Positions 24,031 through 31,485 of a stretch of DNA of 34,568 bases are shown here, in pieces. How positions within the stretch are numbered: the stretch's first letter is position 1; each line of letters begins with the position of its first letter. The notes beneath the pieces are model-generated. The model did not search any database. It was not told where the DNA came from and saw only the letters and a list, made by a program, of their open reading frames with translations. Made by a program: the position numbers and the translations under genes. Location: the IMG/VR virus record IMGVR_UViG_3300050120_000450, positions 1 through 34,568 of that record. One strand, written 5' to 3'. The stretch comes from a virus.

Positions 24031-24993
24031 ATGCCCAGACTACTACTACATCAAAACGGAGTTTTGCGGCACCTTGCGTCCGTCAATGTAACGAATGACG
24101 GGTCTATCGTACTCAATTTAGTTCGCGAAGGAATTAGCGATAGCGGCTTTGTTTCGTCGCCTCATGAAAATGGTCTAGGCCCCCTTGAAGTGCGCCAATT
24201 TTCTCAACAGAAGACAAAATCGATCTCCATTCATACTAGCGGGCGAGTTAATTATCATTTTGACAGAGCCGAACCGCGCTACCTCCCCTGCTTACTTGAT
24301 CTAGATGCTCCTGTTGTCATCATCCTGTATTCGATACCTGCTGTAAAACACCTCGATCAGGTCGTCTCGCATCGCAAGGACGATCACGTCATCGAAGTAC
24401 CACAGGAACAAACGGAGAGAATTCATTTCACGTTCCAGGTATTACCCGCTGTGTTGCCTGCTCAGACCGGCGAAATTGGGCGCTTCGGTGTCGAGGGACT
24501 CTATGCGCTCTCATGGAGTGCCAGCGCGGAGGACATCAGCATGAGAATGGTCGGCGCACCGGAAGAAGTATTCACAACGCTCCGTCCAGGGGACGGACTA
24601 CCCAACCAGGCCATTTCTGAGGAGGTAGTTTTTCTTCGTTTCAAACGGGCAATGTACGCGAACGACGTGATTTCAGCTGTGAAGATGGCACCGAATAGAG
24701 ATGAAATCACCGCCCAACAAATCGAGGCGGCAATTGAGGCAGGGCCAGGAATATATCCCCCAAATTCGGAAGGCGTGTGGACCGTTCTCGCAATCGTTCC
24801 TATGCGTATCGCTCCACGCCTCGATATCGATTTTGAAGATTCTCGATATAAAGCTGAGGTGATCGAATATAAGCCCGGTGATACCCGGCTCTCAACCGTG
24901 CGCGTCCGATTCAAGGTCTTCGATGATAAAGAGAAAAAGTATGTGAAGGAGCGAGTCGCTATTAAAATGCTCTCACTTAACGCTGAGCTTTGA
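24031..24993 (+). CDS. Unrecognised 320-aa cargo protein
   Basis: I do not recognise this protein. It is soluble and predicted to be rich in beta strands, with few long helices. Visible stretches include QQKTKSISIHTSGRVNYHFD (about 69-88), VIILYSIPAVKHLDQVV and a C-terminal VRFKVFDDKEKKYVKERVAI. Sequence composition is plain and no membrane segments or Cys clusters are seen. It lies in the same orientation as the tail operon, directly after gpD, and might be cotranscribed with it, but a palindrome separates the two. No strong ribosome binding site precedes ATG 24031, which lowers confidence in the exact start. A conversion or defence role is inferred only from location. Confidence 0.6.
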   Translation: MPRLLLHQNGVLRHLASVNVTNDGSIVLNLVREGISDSGFVSSPHENGLGPLEVRQFSQQKTKSISIHTSGRVNYHFDRAEPRYLPCLLDLDAPVVIILYSIPAVKHLDQVVSHRKDDHVIEVPQEQTERIHFTFQVLPAVLPAQTGEIGRFGVEGLYALSWSASAEDISMRMVGAPEEVFTTLRPGDGLPNQAISEEVVFLRFKRAMYANDVISAVKMAPNRDEITAQQIEAAIEAGPGIYPPNSEGVWTVLAIVPMRIAPRLDIDFEDSRYKAEVIEYKPGDTRLSTVRVRFKVFDDKEKKYVKERVAIKMLSLNAEL

Positions 24994-25073
24994 TGATCAC
25001 ACCTTGATCGCAATGCCAATATTTTTTCGAAAATAGAAGAGGCGATTTTTAAGTATTTTTAAATCAAGAACAA

Positions 25074-25910
25074 ATGAACACTAGAAAATATGGGCATTAC
25101 ACATCTCAGTTAGGTCTTATGGGAATCGTTACCCAGAAAAAACTTTGGGCGACTAATATCAATTTCCTCAATGATGCGCACGAGTTTCTGCATGCGATCC
25201 AACTTATTAAGGATTTAATAAAGGAATCAAGTAAAAATTTTCCCACTGACCGATCGGGTTATTCGACATATCGCTCATTTATAGAAAAGGTGGAAGATGA
25301 ACTGAGTAAACTTGAGAAAAATGTTTCAGAAACTATTTTTACGATGTCATTTTCTGAAAAAACAGATCTATTGAGTCAATGGCGTGGCTATTGCCCTGCC
25401 AATAATGGATTTTGTCTTGTTTTTAATTTGGATGAGATTTTTCAAGCAATCAAATCAAAGTATCCAAATTCTTATCTAAAAGATTGCGTCTACAAAAATG
25501 CAGACAAACAAAAGGAGTTAAGAACCATTTTGAATACTCATTGGCACCGATACTCCGCCAAACATTCGCCCCGAGAAAAGGTAAAAGTATTAAACGATTT
25601 ATCTAAAGCAATAATGTTGCTAGCGTCTTACTTCAAACATCCTTCATTTTCGGAGGAGGCCGAAAGAAGAATCATAATTAATCTTGAAAATTCGAAAGAT
25701 TCAAATTTGAAATTTCGAGAAGGAAAATTTACTTTAATTCCGTATCTTGAACTTGACATACCAATCGGAGATTTAAAGAAAGTTTATCTTGGGCCGACGG
25801 CCAACACCGAACTTGCGAAACGCGCGGCGCAAATGTTCTTAAAAAACAACCTAAGTAATTCCAAAGTGCTCACCATCACAGTTTCCAAAACACCTTATCG
25901 CCCATGGTAA
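25074..25910 (+). CDS. DUF2971-like cargo protein
   Basis: A 278-residue soluble protein with the typical DUF2971 pattern: an N-terminal LWATNINFLNDAHEF (about 24-38), FTMSFSEKTDLLSQWRGY (89-106), GFCLVFN (112-118), a helical middle with KHPSFSEEAERRII (about 188-201) and VYLGPT (237-242). The molecular function of the family is not established. Members occur as single cargo genes and in defence islands, and some have been proposed as abortive-infection components. The codon use is more AT-rich than the tail genes, suggesting recent acquisition. It converges with the minus-strand ATPase operon. Confidence 0.75.
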   Translation: MNTRKYGHYTSQLGLMGIVTQKKLWATNINFLNDAHEFLHAIQLIKDLIKESSKNFPTDRSGYSTYRSFIEKVEDELSKLEKNVSETIFTMSFSEKTDLLSQWRGYCPANNGFCLVFNLDEIFQAIKSKYPNSYLKDCVYKNADKQKELRTILNTHWHRYSAKHSPREKVKVLNDLSKAIMLLASYFKHPSFSEEAERRIIINLENSKDSNLKFREGKFTLIPYLELDIPIGDLKKVYLGPTANTELAKRAAQMFLKNNLSNSKVLTITVSKTPYRPW

Positions 25911-25973
25911 CTCTGCCGCAACGTTCGGGACATTTTTCGATCCAGGCTCTATAGGCTGATTCAAGGATGCTGG

Positions 25974-26471
25974 CTATTTAGCGGCATCGGCAAGTTGTTT
26001 CAGCTCGCCATCTTGTTTTAATTTTTCAGCAGCAGAAATCTTCAGCTTGTCCTGAAATGCCTGAAATTCGTCAAACCAAAATGGAAACACCACTACATAA
26101 GAAATGCAGATCGAGAACAACCAACCGATCACCAATGATTCGACGTGGAAATTTTTGATCAAGGTAGTCCCTGCGATAAGCCAAATCATCAATGAACAAA
26201 TGAAAGTGATAGCGGTCATTCTCCAAATACGCCGCCTTATATTGGCAAATCGCAAATCAAGGTTGTCCAATGCTCTTGAGCTCAGCACATCCATGTTGGT
26301 CAAGCTGGCCATTTTTTGAATAAAAATTAAATCTAGTCCCCATAGAAAAGTGATCACGGTCGCCAAATAGCGTAAGTTTTCGGATTTAAATATAGCAGGC
26401 AAAACGTATGAACCAGCCCAAAACAGAGCCGGCACAATCAACCAGATAGCTATACGAATTAGCCTAATCAC
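25974..26471 (-). CDS. Four-helix membrane protein of the ATPase operon
   Basis: A 165-residue protein with four hydrophobic segments at about 7-28, 35-52, 85-105 and 112-132, and a charged helical C-terminus (AEKLKQDGELKQLADAAK). It has no recognisable enzymatic motif. The GTG start at 26471 lies two bases after the stop codon of the 332-residue gene, so the pair is co-translated. It is the third gene of a minus-strand operon headed by an OLD-like ATPase. Small membrane proteins in such operons often act as membrane-disrupting effectors, but this is inferred. Confidence 0.7.
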   Translation of the reverse strand: MIRLIRIAIWLIVPALFWAGSYVLPAIFKSENLRYLATVITFLWGLDLIFIQKMASLTNMDVLSSRALDNLDLRFANIRRRIWRMTAITFICSLMIWLIAGTTLIKNFHVESLVIGWLFSICISYVVVFPFWFDEFQAFQDKLKISAAEKLKQDGELKQLADAAK

Positions 26472-26473
26472 AA

Positions 26474-27472
26474 TTATCCCGGACTAATAATTCCATTTTT
26501 TAACTGTTCATGTAACCACGAATGCATTTCTGAATATAGATCATCTTCTTTGGGTAGCCCCTTATCATCCACAGCAATTTCAATTGCACTCGATATTTTC
26601 AAATCTTTCCCGTAGACAACACTATTATCCCCTAATAGCAATTTAGTCTGATCTTCGTCAATATCGCGCAATGCGATGCCGAGGTTATCAAGCAGTTTGA
26701 TCGAGTTTTCCGCCTGAGAGCGTTGGCGCTTCGGATATCGAATTTCAATCCATACCTCTAGATTGCTATCAAATTGAGCATCTTCAAGTCCCAACTTCTC
26801 AAAACTGTCACTGTCCTTGAGCATCCCTTTCAATAGATTGACTATTTCGCCAACAGGTTTAAATTTCGTTACCCCCGTTCCTAATTTAAGGCTATCTGGC
26901 GCAGCAGATTCTGACATCAACGGCCTGCCAATCGAGACGCTTTTGACGTGGGACTTTCTAATTTTTGTTTTAGTTGCAGGCTGAGGTTCATCTTTCAACA
27001 CAAAGCCATCTTGAGCGCCCAATATATTACTTTTGGTACGAATCAACCAGGCAAGATGTTGTTCTAATGCGGACGCTCTCAGCGCTACGCTCTGAAGGAT
27101 GACGACGTGATTTTTGTACAATCCAAAATACAAAACACCCGGAACATATTGCTGTTGCACTTTATTAATCACGGGCGGGCTGACTGCGCTTAGGGCTAAA
27201 TTTTTCGCCGTTGGATTATCGCTAATCACGGTCTGAAAACTTCCTCGCTCAAATACGACAAGTTGCCCAAACAAAAACCCTTTACTCTCGACGTACCGAC
27301 TGATTACCCGCAGCTCCTTCGCATCAGCCCCAAGTGTTTCCAATCGATCTTGGACATACACATGTTTAGATAATGCATCTGCGGCCATCTGCTGCAGCGT
27401 CCGCTTTTGAGGAGAGTTGAATTCAGCTTTTCTGTAATAGATTTTTCTTTTTGCGGTGTTCGTTTTTGCCAA
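26474..27472 (-). CDS. Unrecognised 332-aa middle protein of the ATPase operon
   Basis: I do not recognise the family. It is soluble and looks two-domained: residues 1-150 (with VLYFGLYKNHVVILQS at 113-128 and a following helix ASALEQHLAWLIRT), a Lys/Pro-rich linker, and a C-terminal alpha/beta part (about 205-332) with LEVWIEIRYPKR. The TTG start at 27472 is supported by a GGAGA site eight bases upstream. It lies 69 bases after the ATPase gene and two bases before the membrane-protein gene. Its size and place suggest a partner or sensor for the ATPase. Confidence 0.7.
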   Translation of the reverse strand: MAKTNTAKRKIYYRKAEFNSPQKRTLQQMAADALSKHVYVQDRLETLGADAKELRVISRYVESKGFLFGQLVVFERGSFQTVISDNPTAKNLALSAVSPPVINKVQQQYVPGVLYFGLYKNHVVILQSVALRASALEQHLAWLIRTKSNILGAQDGFVLKDEPQPATKTKIRKSHVKSVSIGRPLMSESAAPDSLKLGTGVTKFKPVGEIVNLLKGMLKDSDSFEKLGLEDAQFDSNLEVWIEIRYPKRQRSQAENSIKLLDNLGIALRDIDEDQTKLLLGDNSVVYGKDLKISSAIEIAVDDKGLPKEDDLYSEMHSWLHEQLKNGIISPG

Positions 27473-27541
27473 GTCGTTCTCCGTTATTTATATTCGCGGG
27501 TACCACTTTGATTAATTCCGCTGTTATCAAAACAATTTCGA

Positions 27542-29011
27542 TCAATCTTTCAATAGTGCTGATACCCTCTCTGCAAGTGCATTACAAAATTCTGGATTGT
27601 TGCGAACCCATAGTGCTAGGAAGGCTCCCCGGACGATTGCTTCAGGAACAAAATTAATTTTCACCCCAAGCTGAGTGAATAATAGATGCGGATCTCGGTT
27701 TGTACGCGCCACCTCCTCTATTGCGCCTTGGACCAATGGTTGACTTTCAGGAGGCCTTTGACAGGAAACGGTCAAGATCGCGATATCTGTTGCTAAACGA
27801 TCTCGTATTGACTCAAAAATCGACAACTCGGGCTGTTTTCCTGGCAAACGCATAACCCCAACGGATAAGTCATCTTGCTGCGACGAATCGCCATCGATTA
27901 TGCACAACGATTTAAAGTTGATAGCAGGATTATTCATGTGACCTCGGTGCGTCATCACAGCATTGCCATCTCCATTCACCGCGTGTATTTCAACCTGATC
28001 GTAATCAACACCGAGCTTCTCGCGAAGTATGCTGTCGACCCATGATTTGGCAAACTCATCCTCAAGAAAAATAACTAATTTTTTATCTACTCGACCAGAT
28101 ACTGCTCGCAATGCTTCCACCGACAACCGCCCTTGTTTCAATTTTCCATTGATGCTTGCCCAGATCGCCTCGCCAGGCAATGGTGACAATGCATAGTCAC
28201 TATGGGTAGTGAAAATTGTCTGAATAGCTCTACGAGACGCGACATCTATTAAGTATTCAACCATTCTTCGTGTTGCGATCGGATGCAGTCCGTTTTCAAT
28301 TTCTTCAATCAGAATTAAACTATTTTGTGGTGCCCGCTCAATTCGAGTGATCATACGAATAATCGATGACTCGCCAGCCCCAAAATGAAACTCTGAAAAC
28401 TTGCTATCGCCAGCATGACCAACCAAAAACGTATCTCCAGCTCCGTAGTTTGTCACTCTGTATTCCGCTACCGACTTTCCTAAAATATGCTCAACCTGTT
28501 TGGCTACTTCGGCATTAAGTGGTTCAAGCGCTGCAGTATGCTTATACGTGGATCGCATCAATTGCTTGTATCTGGCTTTCTCTCCGGCGGGGACGGTGCG
28601 CTCGATTCCAAAAAATAAAACGACTCGGTCTAGCACGTCTGCACGCACCCATTTCGTGCGTCTAAAACTAGACGTGCGTTTCGTTAATTGCTTTGGATTT
28701 GCTGTCTTGTCGATGATCTCGTATTCTACTTTCCAACCGGACATCGACTCATCTCCGACCGTACTTTTCGGGAAGAAAAATCCCGGCTTCACCGGCTTAT
28801 AAGCGCAACCAGCGACCCCGAGCACTGAAGATTTACCGCTACCGTTCGGCCCAATGAGCGCAGTTACCGGAAACTCAAAAGTTATATCTTCTTGCGAAAA
28901 ACCTCGGATTTTCTCGATACTTGCCTTGAACAAATATTTTCCATAATCATGGCGCCGGACCTTTTCCAAAAGTTGGGTTTTTTCTGAGTCTCGTATTTCG
29001 CTCTTTTGCAT
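27542..29011 (-). CDS. OLD-like ABC ATPase with TOPRIM-like C-terminus
   Basis: A 489-residue protein. The N-terminal ABC-type ATPase has Walker A GPNGSGKSS (54-62), the signature FHFGAGESS (208-216), Walker B LILIEEIE (232-239) and the switch TTHS (H270). The C-terminal ~180 residues look like a TOPRIM nuclease: E317 in VIFLEDE and a DxD at 373-375 in IIDGDS. This is the plan of overcoming-lysogenization-defect (OLD) family nucleases and of ATPases in the Gabija, PARIS and retron-Eco8 defence systems. No GajB helicase is present. The first gene of a three-gene operon, it is preceded by dyad-symmetric DNA. A DNA- or tRNA-cleaving defence role is inferred. Confidence 0.85.
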   Translation of the reverse strand: MQKSEIRDSEKTQLLEKVRRHDYGKYLFKASIEKIRGFSQEDITFEFPVTALIGPNGSGKSSVLGVAGCAYKPVKPGFFFPKSTVGDESMSGWKVEYEIIDKTANPKQLTKRTSSFRRTKWVRADVLDRVVLFFGIERTVPAGEKARYKQLMRSTYKHTAALEPLNAEVAKQVEHILGKSVAEYRVTNYGAGDTFLVGHAGDSKFSEFHFGAGESSIIRMITRIERAPQNSLILIEEIENGLHPIATRRMVEYLIDVASRRAIQTIFTTHSDYALSPLPGEAIWASINGKLKQGRLSVEALRAVSGRVDKKLVIFLEDEFAKSWVDSILREKLGVDYDQVEIHAVNGDGNAVMTHRGHMNNPAINFKSLCIIDGDSSQQDDLSVGVMRLPGKQPELSIFESIRDRLATDIAILTVSCQRPPESQPLVQGAIEEVARTNRDPHLLFTQLGVKINFVPEAIVRGAFLALWVRNNPEFCNALAERVSALLKD

Positions 29012-29330
29012 AAGTCGCTTTCTTTTTATTGTGCCGTGTCAGAACGGCTTGTTATGAGGTCACTGGTCAGCGACCTCTTAGCTTTGATCTTTTTCTATGC
29101 AAGCCAAGCGCCGTACACGGTGGTGGAACGTACGGTTTGCAATCCGAGATCGATGTCACTGCTGGCGGCTTGCATATCCTCTTTACCATCTCTATTTTTT
29201 GAGCAACATTCCCATCGACATGAAAGCACGTATTCAACGATGTTGAATACCGATTAAATTTTGCGCCATTTCTTGAACCACTCTTCCCATCAAGCTTAAA
29301 CATCGATAAGAAGAATTCGATAAATTTACG
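29012..29330. promoter_or_regulatory. Regulatory gap upstream of the ATPase operon
   Basis: No gene is supported in this 319-base stretch. It holds an imperfect 22-bp palindrome at 29056-29077 (GAGGTC...GACCTC; nine of eleven pairs match) and the inverted repeat CCGTAC-N13-GTACGG at 29111-29135. Both lie in front of the minus-strand ATPase gene and behind the repressor gene. No confident promoter can be placed. Confidence 0.4.
29056..29077. promoter_or_regulatory. Operator-like 22-bp palindrome before the ATPase gene
   Basis: GAGGTCACTGGTCAGCGACCTC has nine of eleven symmetric pairs. Its near edge lies 45 bases upstream of the ATPase start codon, a usual distance for an operator or promoter-proximal site. 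It does not resemble the CGGTC half sites of the immunity region, so a different regulator is likely. Confidence 0.45.
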
Positions 29331-29750
29331 TTATGGCTTTTTTTTCGTTGTGCGTATGTTCAGGTTCAGCGGCGCTTTTACCGTTTGGTTGCCGTGAACC
29401 ACCTGCCCAACGTCCCCTTGATATTTGGTTGTTGTTTTCGCTGGCATCGACAAACCGTCGATTAAAGCATGTACGCCCTTCCTCGCTCGCAAATCCAAAT
29501 TCCGATATTCCGTAACTAGCGCTTCTTCGTCCTTGCTGAGCTGCATAGCCGAGATCTGTCCTGTAAGTAGATACAGGACATTAACTCCAGCCTCGGCCAA
29601 TGCTTCTAGGTACGAAGAATCTGGCTTACGCGAACCGTTTTCATAGTTCATTTGTGTATCGCGCGTCACTCCGCCAATTACAGCAAATTTTTGCTGACTC
29701 AACCCTAGCTTCTTGCGCTCATCGCGAAGCCGATCCTTAAATTCACTCAT
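29331..29750 (-). CDS. C: XRE-family repressor (immunity repressor)
   Basis: From ATG 29750 the protein is 139 residues. It has an N-terminal helix-turn-helix of the XRE/Cro class (FKDRLRDERKKLGLSQQKFAVIGGVTRDTQMNYENG, about residues 3-38). An oligomerisation-type tail follows (LVTEYRNLDLRARKGVHALIDGL). There is no LexA-like Ala-Gly cleavage site or Ser/Lys protease domain, so like P2 C it is probably not RecA-cleaved. I prefer ATG 29750 over an ATG at 29819 because the operator half-site 29751-29760 abuts it and the promoter region lies just beyond. It diverges from the early operon and should hold lysogeny. Confidence 0.8.
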   Translation of the reverse strand: MSEFKDRLRDERKKLGLSQQKFAVIGGVTRDTQMNYENGSRKPDSSYLEALAEAGVNVLYLLTGQISAMQLSKDEEALVTEYRNLDLRARKGVHALIDGLSMPAKTTTKYQGDVGQVVHGNQTVKAPLNLNIRTTKKKP

Positions 29751-29798
29751 TTGACCGCATATTTTATGTTTGACATGCGGCCAATCGACCGCTATATT
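29751..29798 (+). promoter_or_regulatory. Early promoter with repressor operators
   Basis: TTGACA (29770-29775), a 17-base spacer and TATATT (29793-29798) form a near-consensus sigma70 promoter facing the early genes. Three half-site-like copies lie around it: TTGACCGCAT (29751-29760), its near-perfect inverse ATGCGGCCAA (29775-29784) and TCGACCGCTAT (29785-29795). The last two cover the spacer and the first is adjacent to the repressor start. This fits repression of the early operon and autoregulation by the divergent repressor. Confidence 0.75.
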
Positions 29799-29835
29799 TA
29801 TGCCATTGCTACGTGACATCTACAAATAATACCTT

Positions 29836-30033
29836 ATGACCTACACCGCCCCTATCCAGCGCACGCGCCGTAACGCGCTATCCCAGCCAATGCCGATTCG
29901 GCTACTGCCGGACGAAGTTGCCAAAGCCGAAAAATTCGCCGCGATGGAAATGCGTTCTCGCGCCTCGTTCATTCGGATTATTTTTTTGCGCGGCCTGGAA
30001 GCCTACGAAGCAGATCTTCTCGCCAACGCTTAA
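29836..30033 (+). CDS. Small ribbon-helix-helix-like protein (cox position)
   Basis: A 65-residue basic protein. Residues about 19-56 (MPIRLLPDEVAKAEKFAAME, then RASFIRIIFLRGLEAY) fit a ribbon-helix-helix DNA-binding fold: a short strand followed by two helices. It is the first gene behind the early promoter, the place of P2 cox, which represses C transcription and helps excision. I cannot show that it has that role. No strong ribosome binding site is seen, so it may be translated from a short leader near the start site at about 29805. Confidence 0.65.
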   Translation: MTYTAPIQRTRRNALSQPMPIRLLPDEVAKAEKFAAMEMRSRASFIRIIFLRGLEAYEADLLANA

Positions 30034-30491
30034 CGATCGAGGAAACTAGTGTTTATTCCCACTTTTTCCACCAGCATGCGCGCGCCGGCAACGAAGACTT
30101 CGCGCGCAACGCTTTTCAGTGTTTCAGTCGCACCCGATTTTGCAGCAGTAGAAAGGCGCATACCCAGTGGAACGTTCACTTTTAGGCTTTCGGGCGCTGC
30201 ATCAAGAATGCTCAGGCTTTTACTCGTTAGCGTTGCTTCAAAAAAAGTGTCCATGCTACTACCGGAATATCGCAAATACCCCTCGGCACCAAGCCAATTA
30301 ACCAAGCCAATAAAGATTTTTGCATCGCCGTTAAATTTGTACAGATGCAATCCCCGAGAATCTCGGGTAACCGGAATACCGTCAACAAAATCCTCTACGG
30401 CCAAATTTACTGTTGCAGGGAATTTTTCATAGAGCGCCGCAAGTATTTTTCCCGTCATTTCATTGAATTTATCAAGATTGGAGTTCGTCAT
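30030..30491 (-). CDS. Unrecognised 153-aa antisense gene in the early region
   Basis: I do not recognise the family. Residues about 1-90 have winged-helix-like spacing (NLDKFNEMTGKILAALYEKFP, then WLGAEGYLRYSG, ATLTSKSLSILDAAP). The C-terminal third (about 100-150) is amphipathic and helical (TAAKSGATETLKSVAREVFV). No membrane segment is seen. It runs against the early operon, overlaps the end of the first gene by four bases, and its ATG shares a CATG (30489-30492) with the divergent gene at 30490. Its ribosome binding site (TAGGTAG) lies in that gene. It may be expressed in the lysogen, as a superinfection or regulatory factor. Confidence 0.6.
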   Translation of the reverse strand: MTNSNLDKFNEMTGKILAALYEKFPATVNLAVEDFVDGIPVTRDSRGLHLYKFNGDAKIFIGLVNWLGAEGYLRYSGSSMDTFFEATLTSKSLSILDAAPESLKVNVPLGMRLSTAAKSGATETLKSVAREVFVAGARMLVEKVGINTSFLDR

Positions 30492-30738
30492 GTATCGCTA
30501 CCTAGTTGAATTTGTAAAACCCGAAAATGTCCCCCTTGAAGGGGAAACTGCCGGTTTAGTCGCAGATCAAGTTTGCCGACAGATATTTGGATATTCCGAT
30601 GCAAAGCACTCAGCCATTTGGTGGTCTGAATTATTTGTTCACGCGCCGCTGAAAGATGTCGCCGTTGCGCTGAGCCAAATTATCAATCCGAGAGATTTCA
30701 AAACACATCCCATAGCGGTGGATGCAACCGCTAAATAA
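30490..30738 (+). CDS. Unrecognised small early protein, 82 aa
   Basis: A small soluble protein of unknown family. It starts at ATG 30490, supported by a TGGAG site about eight bases upstream. The start overlaps the divergent gene's start codon. The sequence is mixed alpha/beta (MYRYLVEFVKPENVPLEGET, SAIWWSELFVHAPLKDVAVA). It belongs to the early operon by orientation and lies 67 bases before the next gene. Confidence 0.6.
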   Translation: MYRYLVEFVKPENVPLEGETAGLVADQVCRQIFGYSDAKHSAIWWSELFVHAPLKDVAVALSQIINPRDFKTHPIAVDATAK

Positions 30739-30805
30739 ATTAATCGTAGCCGGACCAGCTAGCGACCGGTGGTCATACCTTTTTAAAATCTCTACAGGAC
30801 GTCCC

Positions 30806-31027
30806 ATGTATCCAGATGCAAAACGAATCCGAAATAACCGCATCATGGTGCGCCTGGACGATTACGAACATAGCCTGGTAACCGCACTTGCCAATTACCA
30901 AGGCAATGCTTTGGCGACCGTTATTCGTCAGTTGATCATGCATGAAGCCGCCGCCGTACTTTTGAATGATGCAGTCAGCTTACCGCGTCAGGCGGCACAA
31001 ACGAAGATGACAATAAGCAGCTTTTAA
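30806..31027 (+). CDS. Small ribbon-helix-helix-like early protein, 73 aa
   Basis: I chose ATG 30806 because an AGGAC site lies upstream and the product then starts with the conserved-looking YPDAKRIRNNRIMVRLDDYE. This is followed by a helix-turn-helix-like stretch (HSLVTALANYQGNALATVIRQLIMHEA), a pattern of ribbon-helix-helix proteins. It is the third gene of the early operon. It may be a DNA-binding regulator, or one of the many small early phage proteins of unknown effect. Confidence 0.6.
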   Translation: MYPDAKRIRNNRIMVRLDDYEHSLVTALANYQGNALATVIRQLIMHEAAAVLLNDAVSLPRQAAQTKMTISSF

Positions 31028-31039
31028 GCTGCTCAAAAC

Positions 31040-31234
31040 ATGCGCGATATTCCAATCACATTCAGTCCCGAAGATTTGACGCTGTTGGCGCGTGTTCGGC
31101 AACAGCAAGGATTAGCCAGCGATGATCAAGCCGCAGAGTGGCTTATCAAGTCCAGCCTGCGCAAAAGCGCGATGAACCTTAGCGGCCGCGGCCGTGCCCT
31201 CTATGACGTTGATAGGAAACCCACATGCGAGTAA
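31040..31234 (+). CDS. Small early protein, 64 aa, RHH-like
   Basis: A 64-residue protein with DIPITFSPEDLTLLARVRQQ, then SDDQAAEWLIKSSLRKSA, resembling a ribbon-helix-helix or a related small helical fold. It lies 12 bases behind the previous gene and its stop codon overlaps the start of the Ogr-like gene, so the two are translated together. No further evidence of function is visible. Confidence 0.55.
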   Translation: MRDIPITFSPEDLTLLARVRQQQGLASDDQAAEWLIKSSLRKSAMNLSGRGRALYDVDRKPTCE

Positions 31235-31485
31235 TCGGTATGCCCTGCCCCCATTGCGAATCGGCCGTGCGCGCCGTCAAAAGCCGCCCCATGTCCAATG
31301 TGTTCAAGGAAATCACCTACGTGTGCCAGAACTACGAATGTGGTCATGTATTCGTCGCCGGCCTGGAGGTGCTGCGCACGTTGTCGCTCTCGTCGATACC
31401 GAATGATGCGGTACGCATTCCGATGTCGCAGCATGCCCGTAAAGCGGCCGTGAATCAGTTGTTGCTCAACCTGACAGCGGCGTAA
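31225..31485 (+). CDS. ogr: Ogr/Delta-type late gene activator (zinc finger)
   Basis: An 86-residue protein of the P2 Ogr/P4 Delta family. The zinc-binding pattern C8-x2-C11 ... C34-x4-C39 matches the family's CPxC-N22-CxxxxC. Ogr recruits RNA polymerase alpha subunit to late promoters. The sequence (PCPHCESAVRAVKSRPMSNV, TYVCQNYECGHVF) is typical. An AGGAAA site precedes ATG 31225. Unlike P2, where ogr lies behind gpD, it is at the end of the early operon here, so early transcription should switch on late genes. Confidence 0.93.
   Translation: MRVIGMPCPHCESAVRAVKSRPMSNVFKEITYVCQNYECGHVFVAGLEVLRTLSLSSIPNDAVRIPMSQHARKAAVNQLLLNLTAA

Noticed and set aside
27542-29011. The ATPase as GajA of a Gabija system
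   Set aside because: The ATPase is short for GajA and no UvrD-like helicase (GajB) is adjacent.
29067-29303. Minus-strand frame in the gap before the ATPase gene
   Set aside because: No ribosome site, unconvincing sequence, and it covers palindromic regulatory DNA.
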